The notes under the pieces are model-generated. The model did not search any database. It was not told where the DNA came from and saw only the letters and a program-made list of their open reading frames with translations. A stretch of DNA of 5,333 bases from Chromatiales bacterium (GTDB taxonomy: Bacteria > Pseudomonadota > Gammaproteobacteria > Thiohalospirales > Thiohalospiraceae): assembly GCA_026984715.1 (NCBI GenBank), contig JALSRO010000039.1, forward strand, positions 1 through 5,333, given 5' to 3'. Of the stretch, positions 5,220 to 5,333 are shown one piece after another; position 1 is the first letter of the stretch, and the number at the start of each line of letters is the position of its first letter. The position numbers were made by a program, and so were the translations under genes.

Positions 5220-5333
5220 GTCTGCTGTACCACTCGATAGTCTGTGCCAGCCCGTCGCGCAGCGGGGTTCGGGGTCTCCACTCGATCTGTCTCGATGTTT
5301 CGGCAATATCGGCGACACAGATCCGCTCCATGG
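5212..5333 (-). CDS. C-terminal end of an NAD-dependent sugar-nucleotide epimerase/dehydratase (5' part outside window)
   Basis: Partial gene: 39 sense codons and TGA 5214-5212, entering from the right edge. The visible end includes VADIAETSRQIEWRPRTPLR and continues through DGLAQTIEWYSRHG. This is the typical tail of extended short-chain dehydrogenases such as UDP-glucose/UDP-GlcNAc 4-epimerase or nucleotide-sugar dehydratases: an Asp/Thr-Ser stretch, a W-x-P turn, an 'LxxGL' helix and a final 'TIEWY'. The NAD-binding site and catalytic YxxxK lie outside the window, so the exact reaction cannot be given. It overlaps the sulfotransferase start by 8 bases, so the two are in one operon. Family confidence is good given the short stretch; substrate is unknown. 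Confidence 0.75.
   Translation of the reverse strand, partial: MERICVADIAETSRQIEWRPRTPLRDGLAQTIEWYSRHG

Noticed and set aside
5220..5318. 33-codon N-terminal extension of the sulfotransferase
   Set aside because: It overlaps the epimerase C-terminus in another frame and has no sulfotransferase-like sequence; ATG 5219 places the core strand and phosphosulfate loop at the usual distance.
1..5333. CRISPR array, tRNA, rRNA, insertion sequence or attachment site
   Set aside because: I saw no regularly spaced short repeats, no cloverleaf or rRNA-like sequence, no transposase and no terminal inverted repeats.

Overview
The window looks like chromosomal DNA from a Gram-negative bacterium, probably a proteobacterium. 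The reasons are moderately GC-rich coding sequence, a diderm-style lipoprotein, an exported formylglycine-generating-enzyme-like protein, and tightly packed surface-glycan genes. No rRNA or tRNA marker is present, so I do not name a genus. Every convincing gene is on the minus strand, so transcription runs from right (5333) to left (1).

Right part (about 5333 to 2136): four overlapping or nearly abutting genes that read as the end of a surface-polysaccharide or glycoconjugate operon. In order of transcription they are the C-terminal end of an NAD-dependent sugar-nucleotide epimerase/dehydratase (cut by the window edge), a PAPS-dependent sulfotransferase, a PIG-L/LmbE-type zinc N-deacetylase, and a GT-B (GT4-like) glycosyltransferase. 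The junctions are an 8-base overlap, a 4-base gap and a 4-base ATGA overlap, which argues for one transcript with translational coupling. Together they could make a sugar nucleotide, transfer a sugar, remove an N-acetyl group and add sulfate. That outcome is inference; the family assignments are firmly supported.

Middle part (1750-2135): a 386-base gap with no secure gene. It holds a weak terminator-like hairpin, a sigma-28 (FliA)-like promoter candidate, a leader hairpin, and a short plus-strand reading frame with coding-like third-position composition that may be a small protein or a gene remnant.

Left part (1 to 1749): a two-gene unit. The first gene encodes a lipoprotein with a Gly/Ser linker, three cadherin/Ig-like modules (the last two a recent tandem duplication) and a short Trp/Asp-rich tail. 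After 62 bases comes an exported protein with a SUMF1/formylglycine-generating-enzyme-like domain, whose C-terminus lies beyond position 1. The pair looks like an extracytoplasmic adhesive or structural module rather than part of the glycan operon.

Nothing in the window proves a new system. The most interesting leads are the deacetylase-sulfotransferase pairing in a glycan operon, the sigma-28-like promoter ahead of the lipoprotein/FGE-like pair, the Trp-rich tail, and the small plus-strand frame in the gap.
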